This document shows positions 1 through 10,439 of a stretch of DNA of 64,000 nucleotides, piece after piece. This stretch comes from Phorcus lineatus. Its lineage: Eukaryota > Mollusca > Gastropoda > Trochida > Trochidae. The stretch covers positions 24,624,622 to 24,688,621 of the forward strand of contig OV121093.1 of NCBI GenBank assembly GCA_921293015.1, given 5' to 3'. A program made the translations under genes and the position numbers. The notes beneath the pieces were generated by a model, which saw only the letters and a program-made list of their open reading frames with translations, was not told the DNA's origin and ran no database searches. Each line of letters begins with the position of its first letter. Position 1 is the stretch's first letter.

Positions 1-126
1 GAAAGACATATATACCCATAGACCCTACCCTACTACTATATAAAATCCTTTTATATAGTAGTAGGGTAGGGTCTATGGGTATATATGTCTTTCTAAAGCT
101 ATTTCTAAGCGATACACGCCCCTGTG
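1..126. mobile_element. hAT-type hairpin MITE, second copy, cut by window edge
   Basis: Positions 1-93 are a hairpin with arms GAAAGACATATATACCCATA, and the right end continues through the same CGATACACGCCCCTGTG terminus as the copy at 10715-10857. The left outer arm lies outside the window. The loop differs slightly (extra TATAAAATCC), so the two copies are not identical. Confidence 0.88.
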
Positions 127-527
127 TACTCAGCGGTGTTTTTTTCTGCGCTGCATCCTACGCGCGCGGTTTCCTTACACGCGCGAATTACCCAACCGGA
201 TACGCGCGTGAGAATGTCGTTTTTAAAAAATCGTTCTACACCTGAACTGCCATATGAGATATGAGATATAAAAAAATATATTAATCTTTGTAAAGTGAAA
301 TCTTTTTTAGTTTTTTTTTAGATTTCCCTCACCTTCTACAAAATTAGATAAACAATTCTGGTACTCTGGTATTATACAGTTGTTTACATTTAACTTGTAA
401 GCTTGGACACTACAAACTTCACAATATTTCTGTCGATATTTTTAAAAGTTAGGTTTTGACTTGTGTGGATATTTTTTGAATTTTCTTCACTATTACTCAA
501 TTCCTAACTATTTGAAATTTCTTATAG
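127..527. other. No feature recognised
   Basis: AT-rich sequence following the MITE; a few T-runs, no coding pattern. Confidence 0.5.
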
Positions 528-1071
528 GGCGAAACCGCATTAGTGGTGGGTTGCCGTTTTTCAAGGGAAGTAACTCCAAAGTCGAATCCAGTATGCAGAG
601 CTATCGGTTTGTTTACGTATTCGCGCTCGCGTGGTCGGGAGGTATGTTGTCTCAAAGCTTTGACGCATTTTTTTTTTTGAAAATCAATAAATAAACAGGT
701 ACGTTCCGATAATTGTTAGTTTGTCAAAGAATATCGGCTTCATATTAGAAGACTGTAGTGTACGTGGACCCACTGACTTCATATGCATATCATTGTACTA
801 TAATGATGACAAGCCCCGGGGCCCTCATTTCAAGAAATCAAACAAATGTAATTTTAATATTAAACTGGAAGTCAAAACGTGGTCAACACTAGTATAAGAG
901 AAATACTAATGAACAGGTGCCCTTAAGTTTTATTTTTTAAAATTAATTTAAACATTTTCTTCCTGTCGTTATAAATATTTTCCCATCAACATTTAAGAAG
1001 GAAGATCTGCATCTTTTGGACTAGGCTTGTATGAATTAGATTCTAATATTTATGTTTTAGTGTAATATATC

Positions 1072-1130
1072 AAATGTGGGCCCTCTGTTGTCAATCTCCT
1101 ATAAGCGACAAACTAAGAGGGCCCACATTT
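1072..1130. repeat. Hairpin with AAATGTGGGCCCTC arms
   Basis: AAATGTGGGCCCTCT at the left is matched by AGAGGGCCCACATTT at the right, about 30 bp apart. This is the first of four similar hairpins (also 1202-1262, 1559-1617, 2208-2265) within the TIR element. Confidence 0.85.
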
Positions 1131-1201
1131 TAAAAACCCATGAAATCATGTACTGATATTAATTAACAGATTTTAATCTTGATGTTTTTGTGTAATATTT
1201 C

Positions 1202-1262
1202 AATGTACGTGGTCCCTCTTGTCACTCTACTATAAAAAAAAAAAAATAGGGGGACCACATTT
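1202..1262. repeat. Hairpin, GTGGTCCCTC variant
   Basis: The left arm ACGTGGTCCCTC pairs with GGGGGACCACAT; the loop contains a 13-A run. The arm core changed from GGGCCC to GGTCCC with compensation on both sides. Confidence 0.75.
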
Positions 1263-1558
1263 TTAAAAAAGCATCAAATGATGATGTAAATAGAGAAAAT
1301 ATGAATTCTAAAATGTTGAGAATTTTAAATTTTTATTTTTGATTTTGAGGGGAACAAAACTGTTAAATTATAATTGAATTTAAGAAAACAAGAAAGGTAT
1401 TTGAGAACTTATATTAAATGATTAGTTCGATGAAATCTTACCTGCTTGATTTTATTGAGATATTTCCATCAACAATTAAAAAATCCTTCACTGCATTTTC
1501 TTATATAATGGGGAACACTGGTATTTATAAACAGCTAGTGCGTTTTGTTTAATATCTT

Positions 1559-1617
1559 AAATGTGGGCCCTCTTTTATCAGTCACCTACATGCCACAAAA
1601 TTAGGGGGCCCACATTT
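1559..1617. repeat. Hairpin with AAATGTGGGCCCTC arms
   Basis: AAATGTGGGCCCTCT pairs with AGGGGGCCCACATTT. It has the same design and spacing as the copy at 1072. Confidence 0.85.
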
Positions 1618-2207
1618 TTAAAAACTATAAAATCATGATTTTGATACAGAAAATGTGGATTCTAACATGTTAAGATAAAAAAAAATTTATTTTCATATTG
1701 AGGGGAACAAAACAATTAAATCAATTGAATTTTAAGAAAACATGATAGCATGGTTTTGGATTTTATTGAGATGTTTCCATCAACACTTTAAAAAGTCCTG
1801 AACTGCATTTTCTTTTACACTGGTAGAAACAGATTCTGATGGTTTTTGTTTCATATTTGAAATGTGGGCGAACTTTTGTCTAGTCTCAATCGTAGATGGA
1901 AACCACGCTCCATCGCAACTTTGTCCTGACCTTGTATCAAATGCATCAACCAATGAACGTACACGGATGACCCATGATCCCTGACCTTCTTTTGACCAAT
2001 GAGAAAGCCCTGATCGTTGCTATGGCTGTGTACACGATCGTCCTTCTCTCAGTCGGCCAAAAATAACTTGGATCCACATTACTTCGTAGAATAGTTCCCA
2101 TAGTGTACTTATTTATTTAAATAATGTCGTACTTGATCCTCAAATACAATGTGGGGGCATTACATAATACGTTTAAAGTTATTAAGCTTCAAAAACTGTC
2201 TCGTAAG

Positions 2208-2265
2208 AAATGTGGTCCCCCTCGTTACGGCCTCTATAAGGAGCGAAAGAAGGGGGACCACATTT
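2208..2265. repeat. Hairpin, GTGGTCCCCC variant
   Basis: AAATGTGGTCCCCCTCGTT pairs with GAAGGGGGACCACATTT. The GGTCCC/GGGACC core is again changed on both arms, like the copy at 1202. Confidence 0.85.
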
Positions 2266-2787
2266 GAGATAATCTTATCTTGATGGGAAATCATCATGAA
2301 AATTATTTACACCAAAAAGGAATTCCTTAGTAATATTTTATGAAAAGATCGGCAAATTAGAATCATAGATATCGGACTTTACAGCAGGGATTCGAAACCA
2401 AATTGGTTAGCTTCTAGATGAACCGCACGAGTTATTTCCCTTGCAAAAGGGCCAACCACCACTAATGCGGTTTCGCCGCAGATAGGGGTTTGAGGGTTGT
2501 TTTTTTAATATTTGGCAGTAAATTGAATCTGGATTAAACAACTGTAAAATCAATGCACTTTTAATATTGATACAATTCACATATAGTTATCCAACTTTTT
2601 AAGAGCATAATTGAACACCAAGTTGACATTTAACAAAGACACTATGTGCACTATATTTCCTAGCTGTCACTGACCTCGCGGTAAAGTATCAGTGCGCAAT
2701 GACCTAGTTTCTACTTCATCGGTTTCGTATGCTCAATTCATGGTTTTCGGGGCAATTCTTACAAAACTTAAATGGATAATAAAGAAA

Positions 2788-2928
2788 TTATTACACTCGC
2801 AAGAGTGCCATATGATATATACGAAACTCGTGTCAAAATGTTGTATTACCCTCGCTCTCGCTCGGGTAATACAACATTTGACACTCGTTTCGTATATATC
2901 ATATGACACACTTGGTCGTGTAATAAGT
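2788..2928. repeat. Foldback repeat with CTCGCTCTCGCTCG loop
   Basis: Arms of about 60 bp (TTATTACACTCGC..., CATATGATATATACGAAAC, ATGTTGTATTACCC) are inverted around the loop CTCGCTCTCGCTCGGG. First of a cluster of four foldbacks between 2.8 and 4.0 kb. Confidence 0.85.
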
Positions 2929-3166
2929 AGAGGTTATTACCCGTATGGTTCATCATAAGCGGGTGACATATTTTCAATATGAGCACATGTGCACATATCA
3001 CTTTTGCCTAGCAACGATTGTTTCAGTGCGAGTTACCGTATTCCGTCGTCTGTGACGTCATGAAACCATTGTTCAAAACGTCACTAGCGCGCCGTCGCAA
3101 GTGAAGGAGGCCGTTTTCTGAATATTTCAATGCGTTTTAGTTGGAATAGAATCGGTAATAAAGAAA

Positions 3167-3304
3167 TTATTACACTCGGAAGTGTGTCATATGACTTTAA
3201 CGGAACACGTGCGACATTTGTGTATAACCCTCGCTCTCGCTCGGGTAATAAAAAAATTCACACTCGTTGCATAAAAGCCAAATGACACACTTCCTCGGGT
3301 AATA
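3167..3304. repeat. Foldback repeat, second copy
   Basis: It begins with the same TTATTACACTCGGAAGTGTG arm as 2788-2928 and has the same CTCGCTCTCGCTCGGGTAATA loop, with more diverged arms. Confidence 0.8.
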
Positions 3305-3560
3305 TTCTCTATTGCACTTTATAACTTGCCCGTGTAAGATACGACATTATTACTCGCCCGTGTAAGATACCGCAGTGTAATATTTATACGGCGATATTAA
3401 ACTAGTGTAATACCGCTACCCATATGACGTCATAATATTGTATGGTTGTGACGTCACAATCTTGGCACCGACGTCTCAATGGCGGCTTAGTCGCGAAAAT
3501 GCTTCGTTCAGTACACTTTCGGTAATAATGCTTGATAACTGAGGTCAAGTAATAAACAGA

Positions 3561-3700
3561 ATACTAAACTTCCTTCCATTTTATACTATTTTTTATTAAA
3601 CTCGTTAATGATTTGGTATCAAACTCGCTTTCGCTCGTTTTATACTTAATCATTAACTCGTTTAATAAAAATAGTATTAAATGGAAGGTCGTTTAGTATC
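3561..3700. repeat. Foldback repeat, ATACTAAAC arms
   Basis: ATACTAAACTTCCTTCCATT pairs with the block ending ATGGAAGGTCGTTTAGTAT; the inner arm is TTAATGATTTGGTAT/ATACTTAATCATTAA around CAAACTCGCTTTCGCTCG. Its left flank (GCTTGATAACTGAGGTCAAG) recurs before the next copy. Confidence 0.85.
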
Positions 3701-3841
3701 CTCTATGTGTAAGATTTATACTAGTGTAATACCGCTGCGCGTATGACGTCATAATAGTGTGTGGTTGTGACGTCACAATGATAGCACCGCCGTACACTTT
3801 CGGCAATAAAGCTTGATTACTGAGGTCAAGTAATAAACAGA

Positions 3842-3976
3842 ACGTTAAACTTCCTTAAATATTGAATACTATTTTTAATCGTAAATGATTTGGTATCAAA
3901 CTCGCTTTCGCTCTTTTAATACCTAATCATTAACTCGTTAAATACAAATATTATTAATTGGAAGGTCGTTTAGTAT
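3842..3976. repeat. Foldback repeat, ATACTAAAC type, second copy
   Basis: Same arms and CTCGCTTTCGCTC loop as 3561-3700. Including the preceding block (TATGACGTCATAATA, GTGACGTCACAAT) this makes a ~290-bp direct duplication from about 3390-3700 to 3725-3976. Confidence 0.8.
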
Positions 3977-3989
3977 TTTCTACGTATCT

Positions 3990-4865
3990 TACACGGTCTC
4001 TTACAAATTAAAAGATGACGTTTATTCAACGTTTTTGTTTCCGGAAATAGTCATGTGGATTCATCAAATCTACTAACGCATTATGTTTATGTATACAGAT
4101 ATTGGTACGAAAGATAACATCATAGCTTTCGATTAGGCCTAGACTTATTTGACCAACATACCAAGCCAGTGCAAATTCGTAGCAACGTTTCATACATTCA
4201 TTCGGTTATGGTAGCTCGCAATACAGAAAACGGTCGGAAATATTCGTTTTCCCGTACAACCCTTACCATCAGTTATTGCCTCAACAGCCCAACCACCATA
4301 CAAACGAGAGATCTTACCCCGAACTTTATTTTAAAGCGTAGGATAATCTATGATATGAAGCTTCTATATTAACGCAAGTTATAGATTTAATTACCGATCG
4401 CCTAAATTGATATCGTTTGAGGTTTCCTAGATTAACAATTATCTATTGCGCGGAAAACAGTGTTACATAAATCCCGGAAGTGGACCGAGCGTCTGTCGTC
4501 TATATTTAGTCATTCGAAGCCTTTTGGTTATTGCAATCTTACGAAAAGGAAAAATGCGTGAGACACTGATAGAATATCATTTAATAATATTATAGTTTAT
4601 TGACAAGGATAATGAAGTCGAGAACACATATACCCAATTATATAAATTACGGATGTTGACAAATTAATAGGCCTACGTACCAGCGTTGCACGCTTCTTTT
4701 GGTTATTCATCTATTCAATGATCTTTATGCTGTTAGCCTTTTTATGTTGTTCCAAAATCGCTGTCCTCTTTATTAGATAATTATATAATGTTTCTATCAA
4801 ACAAACTGTCGGTACTAGTTTACGTGTGCTTCTCACAGATCATTGTTACCCTAGCTGTTTGAGGT
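3990..4865. other. No feature recognised
   Basis: Unique-looking AT-rich DNA; short open frames without family resemblance. Confidence 0.5.
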
Positions 4866-5345
4866 GTGGATGTTAAAAAGGAGGCGTAACGCATACTTTT
4901 GATTATTACTCTACAGAGCCATAAAATTAGACAAATATAAGCTTTAGTTTGACTACTAGGAGACCTTTTACCCCTCTTTTGAAAAACCGCCTAAACAGAC
5001 TGGCGCAAGCTAAGACAAAATCATCGAAGCATCAGTTGAATCCACGCCCAGTGTGTGACGTGTTAGTAGTTCCAACTCTTTGATTTTCTCTGTATTTTTA
5101 AAGATCGACTGAAATGACCAATGGCAACTTTCGTGATTCATTAAAATGTATTCGAATTTGCCATTGACTTAAATTTGAATTTTCGAAACCGGCCGTTAAA
5201 ACAGCTTAAATACGGCTTTTTCGAAACACTAGCTACATTAGCACCAGTGAACAGAACTGAAAGAGCCCATGGTCACAGAAGCGTGAGTCCTGCCGCGTAA
5301 CGTGATAGTAGTCGCCCCTATAACCTCCTTATTGAAAAAGGGACA
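4866..5345. repeat. Interspersed repeat shared with 27.7-28.0 kb, 24.1 kb and 14.0 kb
   Basis: The left part (GGAGGCGTAACGCAT, CACGCCCAGTGTGTGACGTG) recurs inverted at 27680-27965. The right part (AAAGATCGACTGAAATGACC, CAGCTTAAATACGGCTTTTT, GAAGCGTGAGTCC) recurs directly at 24133-24288 and inverted at 14018-14120. It is a moderately diverged repeat family without coding content. Confidence 0.75.
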
Positions 5346-5464
5346 GCAAATCTCACTCTTTTAACAAGTGTTTAAACATATTAAAAGTCATCCAAACAAT
5401 TCCAACCTTCGATAAATTGATATTCAATATATGTTTAGTTATTTGTATTAAATTAACTATTTAG

Positions 5465-5755
5465 GATGTGGCATTGACCTGGATGGACGGCTGGTTAGTT
5501 GACTTTTATATGCAGATGACATTGCTCTGCTTGCTGGTGACGAAAATTCATTACAGTGTATGCTTAACTGTGTCTTTTCCTGGTGCAGAAAATGGTGCCT
5601 AAAAATTATCAGTAACAAAACTAAAGTTGTCCATTACAGACCAAATTCTACGGCCAAATCACGTTTCGATTCACATGTGGCTCTGAATCAATTGAAACAA
5701 GAAAAGCCTTTAAAAAGGCAAAGTTGGAGGCACCCTAATTGGGCTAGGAAATAAT
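5465..5755 (+). pseudogene. LINE reverse transcriptase fragment (YADD box)
   Basis: The frame reads LLYADDIALLAGDENSLQCM, then WCRKWCLKIISNKTKVVHY, the palm YADD catalytic box followed by the N-K-T-K strand of non-LTR reverse transcriptases. Only about 70 residues remain; the thumb is lost and the rest is noncoding. Plus orientation, clade uncertain (CR1/L2-like). Confidence 0.85.
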
Positions 5756-5926
5756 GCGAAATAATAGGGTACAAATAGGATAGGATTTGCATGACGGCAA
5801 ATGAGTAGATTAAGGCCAACAAAAGAAAAAGAACAAAAGACCTACATGCTATCCTCTATTTAGAAAAGGTTATATAGTCATTTCTTCATTGCATCAAATA
5901 AAATAGAGTAGTGGGGCAAATATGCT

Positions 5927-5927
5927 G

Positions 5928-5987
<60 letters not shown>
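5927..5987. repeat. (TA)n microsatellite
   Basis: About 30 uninterrupted TA units. Confidence 0.97.
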
Positions 5988-5989
<2 letters not shown>

Positions 5990-5991
<2 letters not shown>

Positions 5992-6700
5992 CAACACTGA
6001 ACAGTCAGTCAGTCACCGATTTATCCCTTGGAGAAAGGCGAAAGGGATCTATTTTCTATTTTTAGGATATAGATCACAATTGATAGCGTCCAGCACCGCT
6101 CAAGATGTTCGATGGTTTTGCAAATTAATATGTCCACATGCATCAGTTATAAATTCATTGTTTTTAAACTCTCAAGGATTGCCAGGACATGATATATTGA
6201 AGTCTGAAGCGTGTTTCACTACCTCTATCTCTGTCACTTAGTGATATTACACTATTTGACTCGCCTTTTCACATTCTCTACTTATCGACTTATCGATAGC
6301 TGCTTGTTTCTCGCGTGTACCGTTGTAAAGGAAGGGTTTTTACTAATAGGGAACAGATATTTCCAATCTTTCATGAGAAATCTATGTGTCTAATTTAGTT
6401 CACGTGCATTCATGAAGAATTGTACTGCCGTTTTGACTCTTAAACACCATTAATTGCCCTTCACGTTGAGATTTGCATAAACAATCGTTTTTCCTATTAA
6501 AGGTTGCCAATTATTTCGGAATACCCACATGGTCACGTGGTTCTAAATTTAATACAGATGTGTTCATTGGTTTACGATATTGCCGAAATACAAAGAGGCT
6601 AAGTATGATTGGTTGAAAGTTCCTTTGAAAATTCCAAGTGTAATATAGAGAGACATATCAGCTGTTAAGTTTTTGGAAGCCTTTGGGCCTCCAACCAATA
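5990..6700. other. No feature recognised
   Basis: No coding or repeat pattern found; a few short open frames only. Confidence 0.5.
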
Positions 6701-6714
6701 ATACATGCATATAA

Positions 6715-7770
6715 GACTACTTGGGTATTTGGTTACATGAACGCCTGAATTTAAATATTACAGCTGAGAAAAATTGCAATCAGCAATCCTATATAAGGCT
6801 GTCCTGTATCTCCAAACAACAAATTGAAATTATCCGCTTTTGGAGGAAATTAAATATTGCTGAACCATCAAGACTGACAAGTTGTATTAAAACCTGGGCC
6901 TGTATTTTCGAAGCTCTCTTAGCACTAAGATAGTAGTAAATACCATACATTATCATTGGCATACGACTATCTTAGCGCTAACAGAGCTTCGAAAATCCAA
7001 GCCCTGGTCGTTAAAATTTAGAAAGTCCTGGGATAATTCAGTTCTACGTTTCATTAGACTTGTTAATTCTCCAATTCATAATGTGTTTTCTGTTACCTAT
7101 AGGGAGTTTCTAACAATTAGAGAGAAGGTAATTAGCATAGATCAGGAAAACTGATTACGTGGTCTATGGAATAATAGACAGACTAATGGTAATAAGCTTA
7201 GAACATTTAGATTGTTTAAAAACACTTTGAAAGTTTCACCTTATGTTCGCTCAGTTTCTGACCGCTCTCAGCGAAGCATTTTAGCAAAAGTAAGATGTGA
7301 TTCTCTCCCGTTAGAAATAGAATTAGGTCGCTTTTTTCGCCCGAAAAACCCATTAGATCAACTCATGAAGTAGAGGATGAGACACACTTTCTAACTACAT
7401 GTAGTTTTTATTCTGATACCAGATAATCTTTATGGTTAAAAGCCCAAGCTATTTATAGTCAATCTATTAATCTGTCTCATACAGACCAAGTCATTTTTCT
7501 CATGCATTCCCCCAAACTCTCCCAACCACTTGCCGCTACAAGAAACGCTATGTTTAGACGAAGAAGGGTTCTCATAAAATAATGAATTTTAATTATTTTA
7601 GCGCTGAAGCGCTGTTAGCTATTGTTAATGTGATTCATAATGTGATTTAGTGTCTCATAGGCCATTCCTGGCCGGACAGCGTACCTTTAACATATTATTA
7701 TTATAACTCGCTCCGTGAATGTACGCTGTGTGGCACTTAAATAAAATATTTTTCTTCTTCTTCTTCTTTT
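6715..7770 (+). mobile_element. LINE 3' part, degenerate, with AATAAA and (TTC)n tail
   Basis: The translation gives YLGIWLHERLNLN, then after an insertion WDNSVLRFIRLVNSPIHNVF, LFKNTLKVSPYVRSVS and ILAKVRCDSLPLEIELGRFF, the C-terminal region of LINE ORF2, with VEDETHFL-like remnants of the Cys/His knuckle in a shifted frame. After the frame dies come a GGCC stem-loop (7659-7674), AATAAA (7740) and (TTC)n. At least two frameshifts and a MITE insertion at 6896-7006 inactivate it. Confidence 0.85.
6896..7006. mobile_element. Hairpin MITE inside LINE (TTTTCGAAGCTCT arms)
   Basis: GGGCCTGTATTTTCGAAGCT at the left is matched inverted by AGCTTCGAAAATCCAAGCCC at the right, then TTAGCACTAAGATAG against CTATCTTAGCGCTAA. 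It interrupts the LINE frame between CIKTW and the WDNSVL segment. A diverged copy is at 28577-28690. Confidence 0.85.
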
Positions 7771-7787
7771 ATATTTTTCAAACTTAC

Positions 7788-9045
7788 TTACTTAGGTTGA
7801 GAGGTTTACGAGAGCTTTCCAGCGAAAGCTGATGTCACGACCGGGCCGCAGCCTTTAAAAAGAGGCCGGAAGTTTCCGAAAAGTGGGGAGACAAATTTTG
7901 AAGCCTGGTCTAATAGGTGGGGGAAATAATTTTTGAAATTTGGAAATTTTGAATAGTAAATATGCCTAAGGTTGGGGAGATGGGAAGGGAAGGAGAGGGG
8001 AGGGAGGTGTGGTATGTTGTGGTTTTAGTTTTTTTTAGAATTTTGGATGTTTAGATACGGGCCAGAAGGCCCGTGTCTTTTAAGTATGTGCCTAGGGCGT
8101 GGTGTATTTGTGGTTTGTTTAGAGGGTTTAGGATTTGATGAATGTTTGTTGGGTTTAAGCCACTTGTTGCGATTGTGGTATTGAGTGTGTTGCGTAGTGT
8201 GTGCACTGAGTAAGTATGTGTTGTATAGTTTCTGGGTGTGGGCAGTGTGGGCAGTTTGGGATGCAATATGTTTCTGTTTGTGTTTTTGTGTGTTGAGGCG
8301 TGTGTGTCCTGTTTGTAATTTGATGATTGCCCTGTCTATGTTGGTGTTTTTGGAGTATATTATTTGTTTGCTGTTAGCCTGTAGGGCTGATGGCCATAAA
8401 GACAGATTGGTCATTTGGAAGCCTGTGGTAGTATGTGTGTTGCTCGGGTTGCCGCATGTCCGAGTCCGAGTCCTGTGGTGCGTGCCTCGGGGTCCTTGGA
8501 CCCGTCGGTGTATACATGGCACCAGTCGGGCCAGTTGTCCTGTATATATTGTAGTGCGGTGGTTTGTGCATGTTGTGGGCTTTGATTGTTTGTGATTTTG
8601 GTGAGATGCGTTGATTTTTGGTGTGTGTGTGGGGGGGGGGGGGGGGGGGGTCGTATGGGGTGGTGTATGGTGTTTTGTGCGGGTAGGTTGATGTGGTGCA
8701 TGTCTGCCTGTTGTATGAGTGTTTGTATGCGTGTTGCGATGGGTTGATAGAGTTGGCATTTTTTAGATGTTACGTATCTTGTTTTAGTTTTTACGAGTTG
8801 TTGTATGAGGGGATCCTCCGAAGATGCGGCCCAGAAGCTTAAGGTGAGTTGATCCCTTCTGATTAGGAGGGAAATTTCACCAGTTAGTGCCAGCAGTGCT
8901 TCGAGGGATGTGATGCTTTGTGCGCGTGTAGCTGTTTTGAGTGCTTGGTATTATATGCTGTTTAGAGTTTTGATTAATTTAGGTTTTAGATTGTTGTATA
9001 TTGGTGCGCCATAGTCCATTTTTTCCAAACGAAAGACAGGGTTTT
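7788..9045 (-). mobile_element. LINE with RNase H domain (3' part, degenerate)
   Basis: Read from 9045 down: EKMDYGAPIYNNLKPKLIKT, ITSLEALLALTGEISLLIRR and DQLTLSFWAAS are the RT C-terminal/connection region, then ALQYIQDNWPDWCHVYTDGS is the first strand of RNase H with its D-G-S catalytic motif. The RT part has an in-frame stop and the stretch after RNase H is low complexity (TH-rich, with a 20-G run at 8631-8650). The 3' end ACTTACTTAGGTTGAG (plus strand) is shared with the copy at 24719. Confidence 0.85.
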
Positions 9046-9179
9046 AATACAATGCCATGCGCACTATCACATACGTCGACGTCTGCCCTATGTTGTCACA
9101 ACAATCAGACTGGATTAACAACTCTCAATTTTATGACAAGCAGGTGCCATTGGGACCGTGCCATTATGTAGTACAGACG

Positions 9180-9365
9180 TATTAAAATTCAAATCTTAAT
9201 TTAATGGTCTCTTATTTGACCTATTGGATTTTCACACCTTGGACCCATCAAAAGGATTATTTGTCAAACGTCCTGTCCTAATGGCGTAACTCTTGGCATT
9301 CGACTGCTACTTAGTTTGTTGTACGACGTCCAATTATATATTCAACCAGTAAATTAAGAGAAGGA
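9180..9365. repeat. Interspersed repeat shared with 26955-27110
   Basis: TGTCAAACGTCCTGTCCTAA, TGGCGTAACTCTTGGCATTC and GACTGCTAC are shared nearly base for base with 26.96 kb, followed by ATTCAACCARTARATTAAGAG in both. No coding content. Confidence 0.75.
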
Positions 9366-10077
9366 GATCTACAACAGCCAAATTAAGGCAATAGCATTAG
9401 ATTTCATAAATACGGTATGTTACTGCTGCATGGTTTCAACTGGGTCATTCCATTTAAAATTGACCAAAATCTGGGGATCGCCCCAGTTGATATAATAGAT
9501 TTTGGAATTTTCAATTTGAATAGATGCTACTGTATCTTCAGAGACGGGAAATACAAATATTTTGTTCATATTCAAAATACTTTGCGTTTGGCATAGCGTG
9601 TTAGGATACGTGGGTCTTCAAAATGTTACGTTTTTGAGAAAATCCCTCAATAGCTTTAAATGTCTCTTACGTGGACAGTTCTACACTTAGAGGCTTACAG
9701 TTGTTATATTAGATAGAATTTGGAAAGAGTTATCCATAAATATAATATTCGTTTTAAATTTTTTAAATGTATTTGGTATTAATAGCTTTGCAAAAAAAGT
9801 TTAAAATCTGCAAAGTTTAGTATTAACGTTTTTTTACCGTTTTCTTGTCACTTTTTTTGGAAGTCGAAGGAATAAAGTGCACCAAACATGCTTCGATTCA
9901 AGCTGACTGTAGAAAAAGGCGCGTGAGGCAAGTGATTTACTAAAGCAAACCTCAGATGATTTTACCGACGCTTTCATAGTATGACATCTCTATGTTTGAG
10001 ATATTCAGGAGGTTGTCGATCAGTGAAGTCATAACAAATCACTTTATTTGAAATTCCTTGGGGATCAACTTACCTTG
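9366..10077. other. No feature recognised
   Basis: Unique sequence downstream of the QYKN/SHGK pseudogene's stop; could include its 3' UTR. No repeat or coding pattern recognised. Confidence 0.4.
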
Positions 10078-10400
10078 TTATTTGCTACCGAAAAGCCCGA
10101 GAGCAAACTCTTTAAATTTTTGGCAAATTGACCTGTAGCTCTCCAGAGAAAGCTTGAAGTATCTCAGTCTGATGTCAACATCAACTTTGCAGATAACATG
10201 ATCAAAAGGCAGTGTCACCTTTGCCTTTCGTCTTGGCGTGTTGAACGTTTGGGGATCGATTCTATTTGGAATCAGAACATCAATGATCATGTCTTGCTTG
10301 TCATCATCTACAGTCATTACGTTTCCTATTGTCCAATCATGATCGATCACGACAGCAAGGGTAAGATCCTGGTGTTATCTTAGTTTTTCCCTGTTCATTT
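10078..10400 (-). pseudogene. C-terminal part of a transposase-like invertebrate gene (QYKN/SHGK family)
   Basis: The frame DLTLAVVIDHDWTIGNVMT, then PNRIDPQTFNTPRRK and FDHVICKVD ends at a natural stop at 10078. It matches, as I remember them, the C-terminal (Y)D-xx-W-xIG-x-V / PRR / IICKV block of uncharacterised invertebrate proteins that also contain QYKN and ATSHGKG motifs. The matching upstream half lies at 12636-13041, on the other side of the 10423-12635 element. A stop (TAA) lies in frame shortly upstream. This is likely a decayed gene or transposase relic. The RNase H-fold assignment is inference. Confidence 0.6.
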
Positions 10401-10439
10401 CTTTCTTAACGTTTCTGTTGTTCACTGTAAACAATTACC

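Larger units (their letters stand above)
528..2477. mobile_element. 1.95-kb TIR element containing a hairpin cluster
   Basis: The left end GGCGAAACCGCATTAGTGG and the right end (complement of it, ending 2477) form inverted repeats of about 50 bp with few mismatches; both continue through CAAGGGAA(G/A)TAACTC. Inside is a diverged tandem unit of roughly 310-350 bp (shared phrases near 960, 1450, 1760, and GAGGGGAACAAAAC at 1345 and 1698), most units carrying a small hairpin. No target duplication or transposase is visible; non-autonomous. Confidence 0.7.

Noticed and set aside
8025-8759. 244-codon minus-strand frame rich in Thr/His/Asn
   Set aside because: Low-complexity translation of a T/G-rich LINE 3' region; the real signal (YTDGSK of RNase H) lies in another frame.
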